A stretch of DNA of 64,000 bases from Adiantum capillus-veneris (taxonomy: Eukaryota; Streptophyta; Polypodiopsida; Polypodiales; Pteridaceae): positions 33,746,396 through 33,810,395 of the forward strand of contig CM043960.1 of NCBI GenBank assembly GCA_014529385.2, in the 5' to 3' direction. The translations under genes and the position numbers were made by a program. Below, in pieces: positions 10,235 to 21,355 of the stretch. A model generated the notes under the pieces. That model was not told the DNA's origin. It made no database searches and saw only the letters and a list, made by a program, of their open reading frames with translations. Numbering within the stretch: position 1 is the stretch's first letter; the number at the start of each line of letters is the position of its first letter.

Positions 10235-11200
10235 GTGTCTATAGCAACTCACAATGATCTATCTTCCATGATAGATGAGTATGCTATCGACCCTCACTTT
10301 AGAGATATAATTTCAGCCCTTGATTTGTGGAAGAAAGAGGAACTATTCACCTTGCAGGATGGTTATCTCTCCATGGCAATAGTCTATATGTTACCCACTC
10401 CCTTCGTGAGAAAGTCATGTATGAATCCCATGCTCCTCCCTATGTGGGGAATAGAGGCATTCAACCGACTCTTTAAGGAGTAGAAATGTACTTCTATTGT
10501 CCTACCACATGAAGTGGACATACAAGAGTATGTTTCAAAATGTGTAGTATGCCAAAAGACCAAGTATGATAGAGGAAAGCAACCTGGATTACTCCAGCCA
10601 TTGCCTATCCCAAATTCACCACCATGGGAGAGTATTTTGATAGATTTCATCTTTGGATTATCCAAGTCTATCCATGGAAATATGGGAATATGGACAATAG
10701 TCGACAGGTTTAGCAAGAAAGCACACTTTATTCCTTTTAAAAATACTATTAAGGCACACCAAATGACATCTCTCTTCATATCTCATATTTTCAAACACCA
10801 TGGATTTCCAACATCCATCATGTCAGAGATAAAAATCCTAGAATGATTAGTAATTCTTGGAAATCTCTCTTTGAAAATCTAGGTACAAGATTGAATTTCT
10901 CTTCGGCCTATCACCCACAAACGGATGGCCAATATGCGATAGCCAATCTTACGATTCTCGATCTACTAAAGAGTTATGTTACCAAAGTAGATCAACGCTC
11001 ACAAATGGGAAAAGTACTTACCTCTTGTAGAGTATGCGTACAATAATATTGTACATACTTCTACAGGAAAATCACCTTTTGAAATCATTGACGAAAGACC
11101 TAAAAGTCCCTTGCTACTTAAAGTACACGGGAACATCTTTGCTCTGCTGATGAGTATAGCCGTGACCTACAAGAATATTTTCAAAAGATTAAGGAGGCTA
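10235..11200 (+). pseudogene. Integrase of element 1, catalytic triad damaged
   Basis: The zinc-finger region ends at YVSKCVVCQKTK (Cys pair). In the catalytic core the first Asp is in ILIDFIFGL, but the second motif, VSDRDP in element 2, reads MSEIKI across a frame change here. The third acidic residue (DGQ-Ser-Glu in element 2) is replaced in DGQYAIAN. Two of three catalytic positions are therefore lost. Later motifs (HTSTGKSPFEIIDE) follow at 11,050-11,100 in another frame. Confidence 0.87.
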
Positions 11201-11316
11201 TATCCATCTCTCAACAAAGGAAAAAAGCTTCTACTGACAAGCATAGAAGGGCCTTAACATTCAAAGAAAACTATTGGGTCTTATTTAAGTTTTCCAAGGC
11301 TCAATTAAGGCAAACG

Positions 11317-11690
11317 ATGGGCAAAAATCCTACAGGCCATCAAAAGTATTATGCTAAACTATCAAAAAGATACTATGGCCCTTTTCAAATATTGAAACCA
11401 ATAAATGAGATGGCTTATCAACTCAAGCTTCCCATCCATTGGCTCATACACAATGCTTTTCATGTGATCCTTAAGCCCTACCAAGGAGAGCCACCAAGTG
11501 AACCAATCATTGAAGACCCTCCCAAAATCGAAGACCAAGAAGAGGTGCAACAACCCGAAACTATCCTTCGGCGTGGAGACAAGGTTCTATGACATGGTAA
11601 GATAATCCGATGGTATCTTATATAGTTCAAAAATTATCCTTTTGAAGATGCTAGATGGATGCAAGGAATACATCTTAGGATATTATTAAC
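11317..11690 (+). pseudogene. Integrase C-terminal and chromodomain-like tail of element 1
   Basis: YYGPFQILKPINEMAYQLKL and HWLIHNAFHVILKPY are the typical gypsy integrase C-terminal (GPY/F) motifs. After a Glu-rich linker (EPIIEDPPKIEDQEEVQQPE) a chromodomain-type core (LRRGDKVL, then NYPFEDARWMQ-like in the following frame at about 11,625-11,660) closes the pol. A stop near 11,590 breaks it. Chromodomains steer integration toward marked heterochromatin; here it marks the lineage. Confidence 0.82.
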
Positions 11691-12040
11691 CTTGCTTACA
11701 ATGCTACATTGGAGTACGCAAGTGTAAAAATTTCTTTCAAATGATCAACGTTTTTGTCTTGTAAGACCCCAAATTTAAATAGTATGCATACTTAGAATCA
11801 TGTTTGTGATGACAACGTCTCTCAAACACTAAGTAGAATTTATCACTCTACTTGGGAGAATCAAGTGGACTAAAGATAATACATGCTTGCAACAACTATC
11901 TCTCCCACGAACCAAATGGATTAGTCATCCATCTTGGAAAGATGTCTTAGGGTAAAAAGGGATCCTCTACCCGCTAAGAAAGGTTGACTAATGACTAAGG
12001 CTTTATCTCTTCTACCTTATAGTTGAGGACGACTATGATT

Positions 12041-12055
12041 TCAAGAGAGAGGTAA
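12041..12055 (+). other. Polypurine tract of element 1
   Basis: The purine-rich run CAAGAGAGAGGTAA directly abuts the first base of the 3' LTR. The same tract occurs in element 2 at 20,101-20,115. Confidence 0.82.
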
Positions 12056-12892
12056 TGTCATAAAATCTAATAGCTAACCAACCCAAATGATTTTCTCTTA
12101 TTAAATTGACCATTTGGGAGAAAAAAGGAGGACAAGGGTTAGAATATAGGTATGTGCTTTAGATGCATCACAGCGCGGGACCAAAGGTAATGGGTCCAAA
12201 CGGGAGATGGTCTATCGAAAAGCAAAAAGACCTTAGGGTTAGCTTCATTAAAGACCTCCAAAGGTTAATGTAAAAGTACTTTGACCTTAGGTAAGCTAGG
12301 TCTATGCTTGAGGTGGGAACCCTATCCAAGTGAGGTGCTTGTCGTGCTTGATCACTAAGGTGCTTGAGGTGCTTGTTGTTCTTGATAACTAAGGTGCTTG
12401 AGGTGCTTGTTTTGCTGACTAAGATGCTTGAGGTGCTTGCCGACTAGGGAGCTTGAGGTGCTTGCGGGAACACTACCCAAGCTTGAGGTGCTTTGTCGTG
12501 CTTGCTGACTAAGGTGCTTGTGTTCCACAAAGTCAAAGCATCCCTACAAGAGAGTGAGCTAGCCTTAAAGCTATGGGGATGTGAGAAAAACACACACACA
12601 CACAAGATAAGCCAAGCCTCAAGAGGCAACGAGGACACATATCAAGCCCCTACCCATATTGTTGCCCTCATAGTGTGCCTTAAGCTTATTGGTTGGCCTC
12701 CCAACGGGTCCAATGATAACTTAGTTAATTTAAGTAAGTTTTTTTACATTCATCAAGTCCTCTCTCTCAAAGGGGAAAGGGAGACACTTGTCCCAAAACT
12801 AGCATTCTTGCTTGATATGCATCCTGCATGTGATTGGCTAGGCTTGAAGGTGTCCAATGAATTTATTTGAAGATCTAGAAGACGGGGTCAAC
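12056..12892 (+). repeat. 3' LTR of element 1, left part
   Basis: It begins TGTCATAAAATCTAATAGC after the polypurine tract and matches the 5' LTR from 4,991 to about 5,868, including the 34-bp tandem repeats. It stops abruptly at 12,892, where the 5' LTR of element 2 starts. The missing remainder is at 20,659-21,350. Confidence 0.9.
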
Positions 12893-14536
12893 TATCTTAA
12901 TAACTAATATTTAATTCTCCTAAATGGTTTTATCATGTTAAATTAATCATTTAATATGGGGAAGTACCAAGGAAGAAAAAGCTAGAATATTGGTAAGGCT
13001 GGCAGATCGGTCTCAGTAGGGATCCAAAGAGGGACCATCTACAAAAGATCAATGTGCATGAATGGTGCTTCAAAGACCTTAGGGTTTAGCCCATTAAGAC
13101 TTGCAAAAAAAGCTTAGGTTCCAAACTTAAAAGAAATGCTCAATGGTCAAGCCTTAGGGAAATTTGGATGCTTGTGGGAAGACTCAAGTCTTCCCACATC
13201 GCTATCAAGGAGGGGACGAGCCATTTTTGTAGGGGATGAGAGAGAAACACACACACTCTTCCAAGCTCCCTTTACACAAACGACATAGTGGAGACATGTC
13301 AGGTTCCTAGCCCAGTTGCCCCCAAGTGCATTCAAATCATAATGGATGGCCATAGAGGTGGACCAATGAGAATTAGGCTAGAGTAAATTTAGTTTAATTC
13401 ATTTAAAAACACTTGATAAAAGAACCAATAGAAATTAAGCTCTCTAGAAGACTATTGGACAGTCTACTAAGGGATCCAATGAGCATTTAGCAGCCCAATA
13501 GCCTGCCTAATTCCTATCGGCCAAAAGACTAAGAGGTCCAATGAGAGTTTAATTGAATTATTTAAATACCTAAAGCTCTCACAAAAGGGGAAAGGGGGAC
13601 ACATGTCACAAGGCTAGCAATTATGCTTCTAATTTCCTATTTGCTAAGGTTGGCATGAGCCAATGAGGGGCCAACAAGAGGAAATAGCAAGAGGGGTCGA
13701 CCAAGAGAGAGAAGGGGGGATGATTTTTGCAAGGCGTTATCACACACACTCACACAAACTCATGTGTGAAGTAAAGAAGATACTCCAAAGCTTGTGAGAA
13801 GGGAGGCCTACATCAACAACTCTTGCCTTTGTGATGAAAATCCAACCAAGATCCAAGCTCCAATGCATGCTCATCTCCTCTACCATGCTAATTACTAAGC
13901 TATGCTAAGATATTGAGAGTATTAAGAAATGTGAGGAGACATACTTCTTTCTCATAAGAATACTTTGTCTTCCTCTTGATCTACTCTCATACCCTGCTAG
14001 CTCTCACCATCTTTGAAGGTGTGTGAGGTCTTGGGTCTGAGACCGTGAGGGACTTGATGTTGTGTTTTCAAGTGTAAGCTTGGTTCTTGAAGCTTCCATC
14101 TTCATTGCACCAGCAAGTTATTGAAGGAACACAAAGTATTGTATTGTAAAATGTCTCCCTTAATGGGAGAAACCTATAATACAAAGCCTTTTGGAGGGGG
14201 GACCGGCTCCATGTAAATTCGGTCCTCAACTGTTGTCAATGGCTTAATTTCTCTCTCTTTTTGAAGTATTGTTCATGCTTATCTAACTAGGTGTTATGCT
14301 TTTGTTGATCTCTCCATCAAAGCACTCTTTCTATGCTAATTAGGAATCTATTCCTAATGAAATTCTCACTATGTCTAAGTTATTTTCCGCTATGCATAAC
14401 TAGGTGTTATGATTTTGTTGATCTCTCCATCCAAGCACTCTTGCTATGCTAATTAGGAATCTATTCCTAATGAAATTCTCACTATGTCTAAGTTATTTTC
14501 CGCTATGCACAAATTACTAGACCATTAAATGTTACA
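12893..14536 (+). repeat. 5' LTR of element 2
   Basis: It begins TATCTTAATAACTAATATT and ends GTTACA before the primer site. The 3' LTR copy begins TGTCATAATAACTAATATC. It is 1,644 bp, close to element 1 in length but diverged from it except at both ends and in short blocks. It contains a 113-bp tandem duplication near its end. Confidence 0.88.
14285..14510 (+). repeat. 113-bp tandem duplication in the element 2 LTR
   Basis: Two consecutive copies beginning AACTAGGTGTTATG (14,285 and 14,398) share GATCTCTCCATC, AATTAGGAATCTATTCC and GTCTAAGTTATTTTCCGC with only a few differences. Element 1 has a single related unit near 6,486-6,560. Confidence 0.88.
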
Positions 14537-14537
14537 T

Positions 14538-14549
14538 TGGTATCAGAGC
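14538..14549 (+). other. Primer-binding site of element 2
   Basis: TGGTATCAGAGC, identical to element 1 and complementary to initiator tRNA-Met, starts two bases after the LTR. Confidence 0.9.
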
Positions 14550-14950
14550 ACAATGTTTCTCTTTTCTTGTTCAAGAAGAGAGGTCCTCAAGCTAACTATA
14601 AATGGTTGGTATTATTAATTGAAATTTAGTAAGTAGAATAGGAATTTGTCAGCCTTGCAGTGTGCCCGCTTTGTGCAGATAATGGGGCATCACTATCGAG
14701 AGCTATGGTCTTAATAGTGGAGTCTTATGGCGCTTGCCTATGGCTTAACCACTATTGAGCTATTAGAAGCTTGACAAGAGCCGGTAATGTTTTGGTGGTG
14801 AAAGACCCTCTCTTCTATTCCTTGCAATTAATGATATTCGAGCCACGGGTACCAGAGCTTGAGTGGTTTTCTAAAGGGTTAAGAGGAGTAGCCACTAGGG
14901 CTTAAAGTGCCAAAGTACACTTAAAAACTTTACACCTAAAGTTTGTTAGA

Positions 14951-16480
14951 ATGGCTAACAATAGTAAAGAGAGTAAAACTAATGTTGATAGCTTTGATTT
15001 TGCTAATGAATAGGCTACTAATGATTCCCCTATGCTTGTTAATTACCTTGTTACTAGGCTTCAACAAGCCATGGGCAATCCATCCATCCAAGGTGAAATG
15101 CAACGGCAGCTACGTACTCATGGGATTCTCCAAACTCCCAACCAAGAAGAGAGAGTACCTAGGAAGTCTCCTTGTGAGACTTCCAAAAGAGGCCTCTCTC
15201 CGATAAGGGAAGAAGAAGAGGATCCATACGAAGGGCTCAAAAATTTACTACTTGATGATGCATCTCCCTCTCAAAGGAGAACCCAAATTTCAATGGTAGA
15301 GCCCTCACCGAAAGAACGAGAAAGAAGTGAGGCTCCTGCCACCTCCACGCAGATGGCTCCATGAAGACGGCGAGCAAAACGCTCTCCAGCACCCCTAAAT
15401 GGAGAAGACCATCTCACACTTCTCTACACCATAATTCAAAGAGGGACGAGAGAAAACAAGAGAAGAAAAAGGCAAGAAAGAGGCCACCTTTTCCATCCTC
15501 TTCCTCTGCTGAAGAAAGTGATGGTGCAGACAAGGAGGAACAAGGGAAGAAAAAGGCACGAAAGAGTTCACCCTCTTCTCCATCATCCTCATACTCTTTC
15601 TCTTCTGAAGAAAGTGACGGTGCAGCTCTTGAACCACCTAAAAGAAGAGGCCATAGAAAATTCTATGCCGCATGGAAGAGGTCGTCCAAGCTCAAAAATC
15701 TCAAAGAGGGAGGAAAGAACATATCTTAGTTCCTTACTTACGATGGCACCTTTGGTGCTACGGCCAAAGTCTTGGCCTTTATCCAATAATTGGATGCAAC
15801 GTTTGAAGATGAGGGCTTCACGGAGTCCTCTAAGCTACGTCATGTAGCTATGTATTTTTAAAAGTCCACCAGGCAATGGTGGTCTAGCCTACGAGCAAAC
15901 GGTGAAGCTCCATCAACATGGAAATATTTAAGAGATTCCATCGTGAAGCAGTTTTTGGCTACCGATGCCAAAGACAAATTAATCACCGAATGGTGAAGCT
16001 TGAAGCTCTCTCCCTACAAATCCGTTCACAAATATGTAGACAAGTTTTGGGATTTACATCTCAAAGCCACTGTCATAAAAAAGATGGATTTTGGAGAGCA
16101 AAAACAAAAATTTGTGCAGGTTTAACTGAAGAAATGGCGGAGTATGTCAACTCTCAAAGGCCATGCACCATATCTACGGTCATACACCATACCATGGTGG
16201 CTTCACAAATCAATTTCCAGCAAGGGGCTAAGAGAAATCCTAAGCCCATGGAAAACAAGGACCATAATGAACCTAAGGGGAAGGAAAATGTCCAAAAGGC
16301 TCCCAAAGGCAACACCAACAACCACAAAGGCAAGGAGAAGGTATCTTATAAAGGCAAAATTAAACTCTCTCTTGAAGAGCTAGAGCGTTATCGTAAAGAT
16401 AATCATTGATGCAAGTGCAGGGAGCAAGGGCATGCTTATTGTGCTTGTCCCCACAAGAATACATGAAATGAGCCTCCTAG
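14951..16480 (+). pseudogene. Gag of gypsy element 2, broken
   Basis: Start MANNSKESKTNVDSFDFANE, then an in-frame TAG. NYLVTRLQQAMGNP follows near 15,036 and a Glu/Ser/Lys-rich stretch runs to 15,720. The gag core (LTYDGTFGATAKVLAFIQ, KYVDKFWDLHLKAT, EEMAEYVNSQRP) spans 15,730-16,180 across frame changes. The zinc knuckle near 16,408 is damaged: a TGA falls just before it and the Cys-x2-Cys spacing has shrunk to Cys-x-Cys, while REQGHAYCAC remains. Confidence 0.85.
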
Positions 16481-16487
16481 AGCTACC

Positions 16488-17036
16488 TTGGTCAAAATCC
16501 AAGAAGAGGATGCTCACCACAAAGGATCTCCTCTATGCCATTCTTGGGGAAAGGTAAGAGAACATGATGCTTTTGTTCTCTTTGACCCTGGTTCTACTCA
16601 CAATTTCATATCCACAAAGTTGGCCACCAAGCTAGGCATCAAGGCCTATGAGATGGGAGATGTCCTACCTGCCCCCAATTGTGCTTTCAAGGGGCAAGAA
16701 GCCTCAGTCACTCCCTTAATTGAGAAATTGAGGCTCCATGTCCAAAGCTATGTGGACAAGGAGGATTTCTTTATCTCTCCTCTCAAGCACGAGCATGTAA
16801 TCATAGGGGCACCATGGTTTGATTGCATGGTTGCCAATGTTAAATTCCTTGAAAGGCAAATCTACTTTAGGTTCAAGGAAAAAGATATGTACATAGATGC
16901 TACGGAGTTGGGTAACACCATACCCATTGTACATAATCAAGCTTTCAATAAGTCAATAAAGAGCTCTATTTTTGTGTACATGATTTTTGTTAACGATTCT
17001 CAAAATGAACCTAATGCTTTAGCAAAAGAAATGTAA
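16488..17036 (+). pseudogene. Aspartic protease of element 2 with altered triad
   Basis: An open frame of 182 codons holds the retropepsin fold: HDAFVLFDPGSTHNFIS, LATKLGIKAYEM, EKLRLHVQSYVDKEDF, IIGAPWFDCMVANVKF. The catalytic Asp-Thr-Gly reads Asp-Pro-Gly, which should prevent activity. Element 1 keeps Thr, so the change is private to this copy. The frame extends into the linker before RT (NDSQNEPNALAKE). Confidence 0.87.
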
Positions 17037-17039
17037 ACA

Positions 17040-17960
17040 ATGGCAAGGAATTAGAGTAATCCAATTTTCTCAAGGGATTCCAAGATTTTTTTATTTGACG
17101 ACATCCCTTGTGAACTACCTCCTAAACGAGGCAACGATGACCATGCAATTGAACTTCTTCCAGGAAGTTCACCACCTAATAAACCTCCTTATAGAGTTTC
17201 TCAAGCTCAACAAGAGGAGATTATGCGGCAAGTGCATGAGTTAGTTGAGAAGGGTATGGTTAGGCTTAGCTCATCTCTATTTTGTTCACCAGTGTTTTTT
17301 AGTGCAAAAGAAAGACAACACATATCGTATGTGTGTCATCTATAGAGCACTAAATAGGATCACTATCAAAAATAGGTTTCCCATTCCACGGGTAGAAGAC
17401 TTATTTGATAAGCTACAAGGGTCGAGCTACTTCAGTAGGATTGACCTAAAAAATGGCTACCATCAAATAAGGATAGTTGATCAAGACATTGTAAAGACCG
17501 CATTTTGCAATATGTTTGGTCTTTACGAGTACATTGTCATGCCTTTTGGCTTGACCAATGCACCAGCCACATTTAACCGCTTGATGGAGAATCTATTCAG
17601 GCCTAACCAAACTTTTGAAGGAGTGTTCTTTGATCATATAATCATCTACTCTAACTCACAAGATGAACACAAGCAACATCTCCAGGTAATATTTTAAGTT
17701 TTACCAGAGAATAAACTTTATACTAATCAAAAGAAAAGTGAGTTTTTCTTACAAGATATTTAGTATTTAGGTCACATTATCTCTCAAGATGGCATCCAAA
17801 TGGATCCATCAAAGCTAGAGGTAATAAAAGGATATCCAAGAAATCTACATGAACTAAGAAGCTTTATAGGTATGTGTGCATACTATAGACGCTTCATAGA
17901 AAGTTCTCACAAATTGTGGGACCATTACATGACCTAACAAAGAAAAACGTTAGGTATATA
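17040..17960 (+). pseudogene. Reverse transcriptase of element 2 with Asp-to-His in the active site
   Basis: The linker KPPYRVSQAQQEEIMRQVHE leads to RT motifs FLVQKKDNTYRMCV, PRVEDLFDKLQGS, RIDLKNGYHQIRIV (first Asp) and PFGLTNAPATFNR. The active-site box reads VFFDHIIIYSN: the second of the paired aspartates is His. A stop follows at 17,695-17,697, then the thumb (YLGHIISQDGIQMDPSKLEV, LHELRSFIGMCAYYRRFI) in broken frames. Confidence 0.9.
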
Positions 17961-18344
17961 TGTTCCCCCAAGGAGAACAATGCTTTCAAAAAGCTCGAAG
18001 GCTTGACCCTGTTAAGAAATCTCTAGGCATATATAAAAGGGAACTCCTCACAGCTCTACATGCCTTACTCATGGAAGCACTATTTATTGGGGACTCTTTT
18101 CATTCTGCGGACGGATCACCAAAGCCTTAAGTACTTCATGGCGCAGACAAAGCTCTTCGACAAACAAATGAGGTGGGAAAATTTCCTTTTGCAATATCAT
18201 TTTCATATTGCTCACATTGCTGGCAAGCATAATCAAGTAGCTGATGCACTCTCAAGACGATCGAGAGTAAATGTGGTTTCCATAGCAACTCACAATAATC
18301 TATCTTCTATGATAGATGAGTACACTATTGATTCCAATTTTTGA
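17960..18344 (+). pseudogene. RNase H remnant of element 2, N-terminal half deleted
   Basis: Compared with element 1, the sequence jumps from the connection region (KKLEGL) to LGIYKRELLTALHAL. The first beta strands with the leading catalytic Asp, about 55 residues, are missing. The remainder (LFILRTDHQSLKYFMAQTKL, FHIAHIAGKHNQVADALSRR) is open to 18,342, and the final Asp of DALSR is intact. Confidence 0.85.
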
Positions 18345-19240
18345 GATGTGATTTCAGCCCTTCACTAGGGAAGAAAGAAGACCCATTTACCCTACAAGAT
18401 GGTTATCTTCTCTATGGCAATAGACTATGCACTACTAACTCACTACGTGAGAAAGTAATGTATGAATCTCATTCTCCTCCTTATGCGGGGCACAGATGGA
18501 TTCAGTCTACCCTAAAAGGGATAGAAACATATTTCTATTGGCCTGCCATGAAAGCAAACATACAAGAGTATGTTTCAAATGTGTGGTATGCCAAAAGACG
18601 AAGTTTGATAGAGGGAAGCAACCTGGATTGCTTCAACCTTTGCCAATCCCTAATTCACCATGGGAGAACATATCCATGGATGTTAGCTTTGGATTGTCCA
18701 AGTCTATCCATGGGAATACAGGAATATGGACGATAGTAGACACATTTAGCAAACAAGCACATTTTATACCTGTCAAAAAGACTATCAAAGCCCATCAAAT
18801 GGCAACCCTGTTTATATCACAAATCTTCAAGTACCATGTCTTGCCAATGTCCATAGTGTCGGATAGAGATCCTAGAGTGACCAATAATTTTTGGAAGGGT
18901 CTCTTTGAGAATTAGGGACAAGGATAAACTTCTCTTCGGCCTATCACCCGCAAAGAGATGGCCAAAGTGAAATAGCTAACCTAGCAATCCTTGATCTACT
19001 AAAAGCCTATGTAGAAGAAGTAGATCAAAGGTCCCAATGGGAAAAGTACTTACCATTGGTGGAGTATTCCTACAATAACAATGTACATACCTCCACCGGG
19101 AAATCACCTTTTGAGGTAATTGAGGGAAGATCCAAAAGTCCCCTGCTACTTAAGGAACACGGGAAGATCTTCGCTACAGATGAGTATAGCCGAGACCTAC
19201 AGAATCTTTCCAAAAGATGAAGGATGCTATTTCTATCTCA
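18341..19240 (+). pseudogene. Integrase of element 2
   Basis: The zinc-binding region HSPPYAGHRWIQSTLKGIE and KCVVCQKTKFDRGKQ is followed by a core with all three acidic positions readable: SMDVSFGL, VSDRDPRV and, after a stop at 18,913, DGQSEIANLAILDL. EYSYNNNVHTSTGKSPFEV follows. Stops and frameshifts near 18,345, 18,590 and 18,915 make it non-functional even though the triad survives. Confidence 0.88.
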
Positions 19241-19319
19241 TAGCAAAGGAAAAAGGTTGCTACTTATAAGCACAGAAGAGCTCAATCCTTTAAACAAAAT
19301 GATTGGGTCTTGCTTAAAT

Positions 19320-19760
19320 TTCCGAAGGCTTGATTAAGGCACACAACGGGCAAGAATCCTACCGGACACCAAAAGTACTATGCTAAGTTAGAAAAAAGGT
19401 ACTATGGTCCCTTCCAGATTCTTAGACCAATCAATAAGATGGCCTATCAACTCAAGTTTCCCAATCATTGGCTCATACACAATGCTTTCCATGTGAGCCT
19501 ACTAAAGCCTTACAAAGGAGATCCACCTCAAGAACCAACTATTGAAGACCCACCGGAGATTGAGGACCAAGAAGAGGTGTTGCAGCCCGATTCCATTCTC
19601 CAACATGAAGAGAAGAAATTGAGACACGGTAATATTATTTGACTATATCTTATCAAGTTTAAGAACTATCCTTTTGAAGATGCTAGATGGATGCAAGGCA
19701 TACAATTAAAGGATAACCTAAACCTTGCCAATGCTTACAATGCTTCCCTAGAGTAAGAAA
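19320..19760 (+). pseudogene. Integrase C-terminus and chromodomain of element 2
   Basis: YYGPFQILRPINKMAYQLKF and HNAFHVSLLKPYKGDPP form the integrase tail. An acidic linker leads to a chromodomain-type core SILQHEEKKLRHGNII, then YLIKFKNYPFEDARWMQGIQ after one TGA at about 19,640. The aromatic and acidic residues of the chromodomain strand and helix are recognisable. Confidence 0.83.
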
Positions 19761-20100
19761 ATTTAAAAATGTTTAAATGAACAAAGTTTTTGTCTTCTAA
19801 GACTCTCTTTTTCTTTATTGTGCACAAATTAAATGTCAAGAAGTATGCATGCTTAGGATCATGTCTGTGGAGATGAAGTCTCCCGAACACCAAGTAGAGC
19901 TTGTCACTCTACTATGGAAGATTGATACGGACTAATGTGCAGACACGCTTGCGGCATCTAACGCTCTCAAGCACCAAATGGACTAGTCATCCATTCTGGG
20001 ACAATGTCGTAGGGTAAAATAGGGGTCCTCTACTCGCTAGCAAATGGACTAACAACTAGGCTTTATCGTCTCTACTTCATAGTCGAGGACGGCTATGATT

Positions 20101-20115
20101 TCAAGAGAGAGGTAA
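20101..20115 (+). other. Polypurine tract of element 2
   Basis: CAAGAGAGAGGTAA directly precedes TGTCATAATAAC, the first bases of the 3' LTR. Confidence 0.82.
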
Positions 20116-20658
20116 TGTCATAATAACTAATATCTAATTCTCCTAAATGATTTTCTCATGTTAAACTGATCATTTAATATGGGGAAGTACTAGGGGAGAA
20201 AAAGCTAGAATATTGGTAACGCTGGTAGACCGATCTCAGTAGGGATCAAAAGGAGGGAAAATAGGATCCAAAGGGGACCATTTGCAAAAGACCATTGTGC
20301 ATGAATGGTGCTTCAAAGACCTTAGGGTTTAGTCCATTAAGACCTCAAAAAAGCTTAGGTTCCAAAATTAAATGAAATTCTCAATGGTCAAGCCTTAGGG
20401 AAATTTGGATGCTTGTGGGAAGACTAAAAAGTCTTCCCACATCCCTATCAAGGAGGGGGTGAGCCATTTTTGTAGGGGATGAGAGAGAAACACACACACA
20501 CTCTTCCAAGCTCCCTTTACACAAAGGGCATAGTGCACACATGTTAGGTTCCTAGTCCAATTGCCCCCAAGGTGCATTCAAATCCTATTGGATGGCCATA
20601 GAGGTGGACCAATGAGAATTAATCTAGAATAAATTTAGTTTAAATCGTTTTTAAAAAA
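20116..20658 (+). repeat. 3' LTR of element 2, truncated
   Basis: It matches the element 2 5' LTR from its first base for about 540 bp, then stops in an A-rich stretch (about 20,650-20,658). The corresponding point in the 5' LTR is about 13,415, so roughly two thirds of the LTR are deleted. Confidence 0.86.
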
Positions 20659-21350
20659 TCATTGTGTAAAGTGAAAAGTGCAAAGTGCAAGAGTGGAAGA
20701 TCTCCATCTCCTTCTCCAAGCTAGTAGAGAAGTTGAGAGCCTACACCAACACTCTTGGCTATGGAATGCAAATCCAACCAAGAGCCATGCTTCAATGCTT
20801 AATCTTGTCATCTTCTCCATCTTCATTACTATGCTATTATGTATGCTAGCAAGAAGAGTGATGATAAGTGAGGAACTAATTCTTTCTCCTATGGAATGTT
20901 TCTTCTTCCTCTTCCCTATTTTCATTCCCCGCTAGCTCTCTCTGCCTTCAAAGGTGTTTGAGGCCTTGGGACTAAGGCTTGGGATAGTTAATGCTTTTTG
21001 CAAAGTTTATTTTATGCTCACGATGCATGAATCTTTCCATCTTCATTGAGTCATGTAGGTCACAAGGAACACAAAGATTTTATTGTACCAAGTCCCTCTT
21101 GATGGGAGAAAGTATAATACAAATGCCTATTGGAGGGGGGACTGGCTCCACATAAATCAAGTCGTCAACTGTTGTCATGTTCTCTAAACTCTCTCTCTCT
21201 TGAAAAAGTATTGTTCATGCCAAGTTAACTAAGTATTACGTTTGTGTTGCTACCATCAATTAAGTTCACCCTCTATGCTCTCAAAGTAATCTCACTAAAG
21301 TGCTTTGCTAATTTTGCTACTCTCGAATTTCATAGGCCATTTTCATTACA
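20659..21350 (+). repeat. 3' LTR of element 1, right part
   Basis: It matches the element 1 5' LTR from about 5,930 to its end at 6,613 (GAGAAGTTGAGAGCCTACAC, ACTCTTGGCTATGGAATGC) and ends CATTACA followed by AAGGC. It is the displaced half of the LTR that begins at 12,056. Confidence 0.9.
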
Positions 21351-21355
21351 AAGGC
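21351..21355. repeat. Target-site duplication of element 1, right copy (AAGGC)
   Basis: Identical to 4,986-4,990 and directly abutting the LTR end. It proves that the two LTR halves belong to one element. Confidence 0.88.

Larger units (their letters stand above)
12893..20658 (+). mobile_element. Ty3/gypsy chromovirus element 2, nested in element 1
   Basis: A sister copy of element 1 from the same family: same primer site, same gene order, collinear proteins with many identical residues. Its 5' LTR is complete (12,893-14,536), while its 3' LTR is cut short at about 20,658. The right junction passes directly into the second half of the element 1 LTR, with about 60 bp of that LTR missing. The simplest reading is insertion into the element 1 LTR, then a deletion of about 1.1 kb across the right boundary, which also explains why no target duplication can be seen. 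Confidence 0.9.
4991..21350 (+). mobile_element. Ty3/gypsy chromovirus element 1, with element 2 nested in its 3' LTR
   Basis: The 5' LTR (4,991-6,613) is followed by a primer-binding site, gag, protease, RT, RNase H, integrase, a chromodomain-type tail, a polypurine tract and a 3' LTR split into 12,056-12,892 and 20,659-21,350. The 5-bp duplication AAGGC flanks the whole. The order with integrase last is Ty3/gypsy, and the C-terminal chromodomain puts it among chromoviruses. All coding regions carry frameshifts or stops, and the RT active site is deleted. The nested element 2 is a relative from the same family. Confidence 0.93.
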
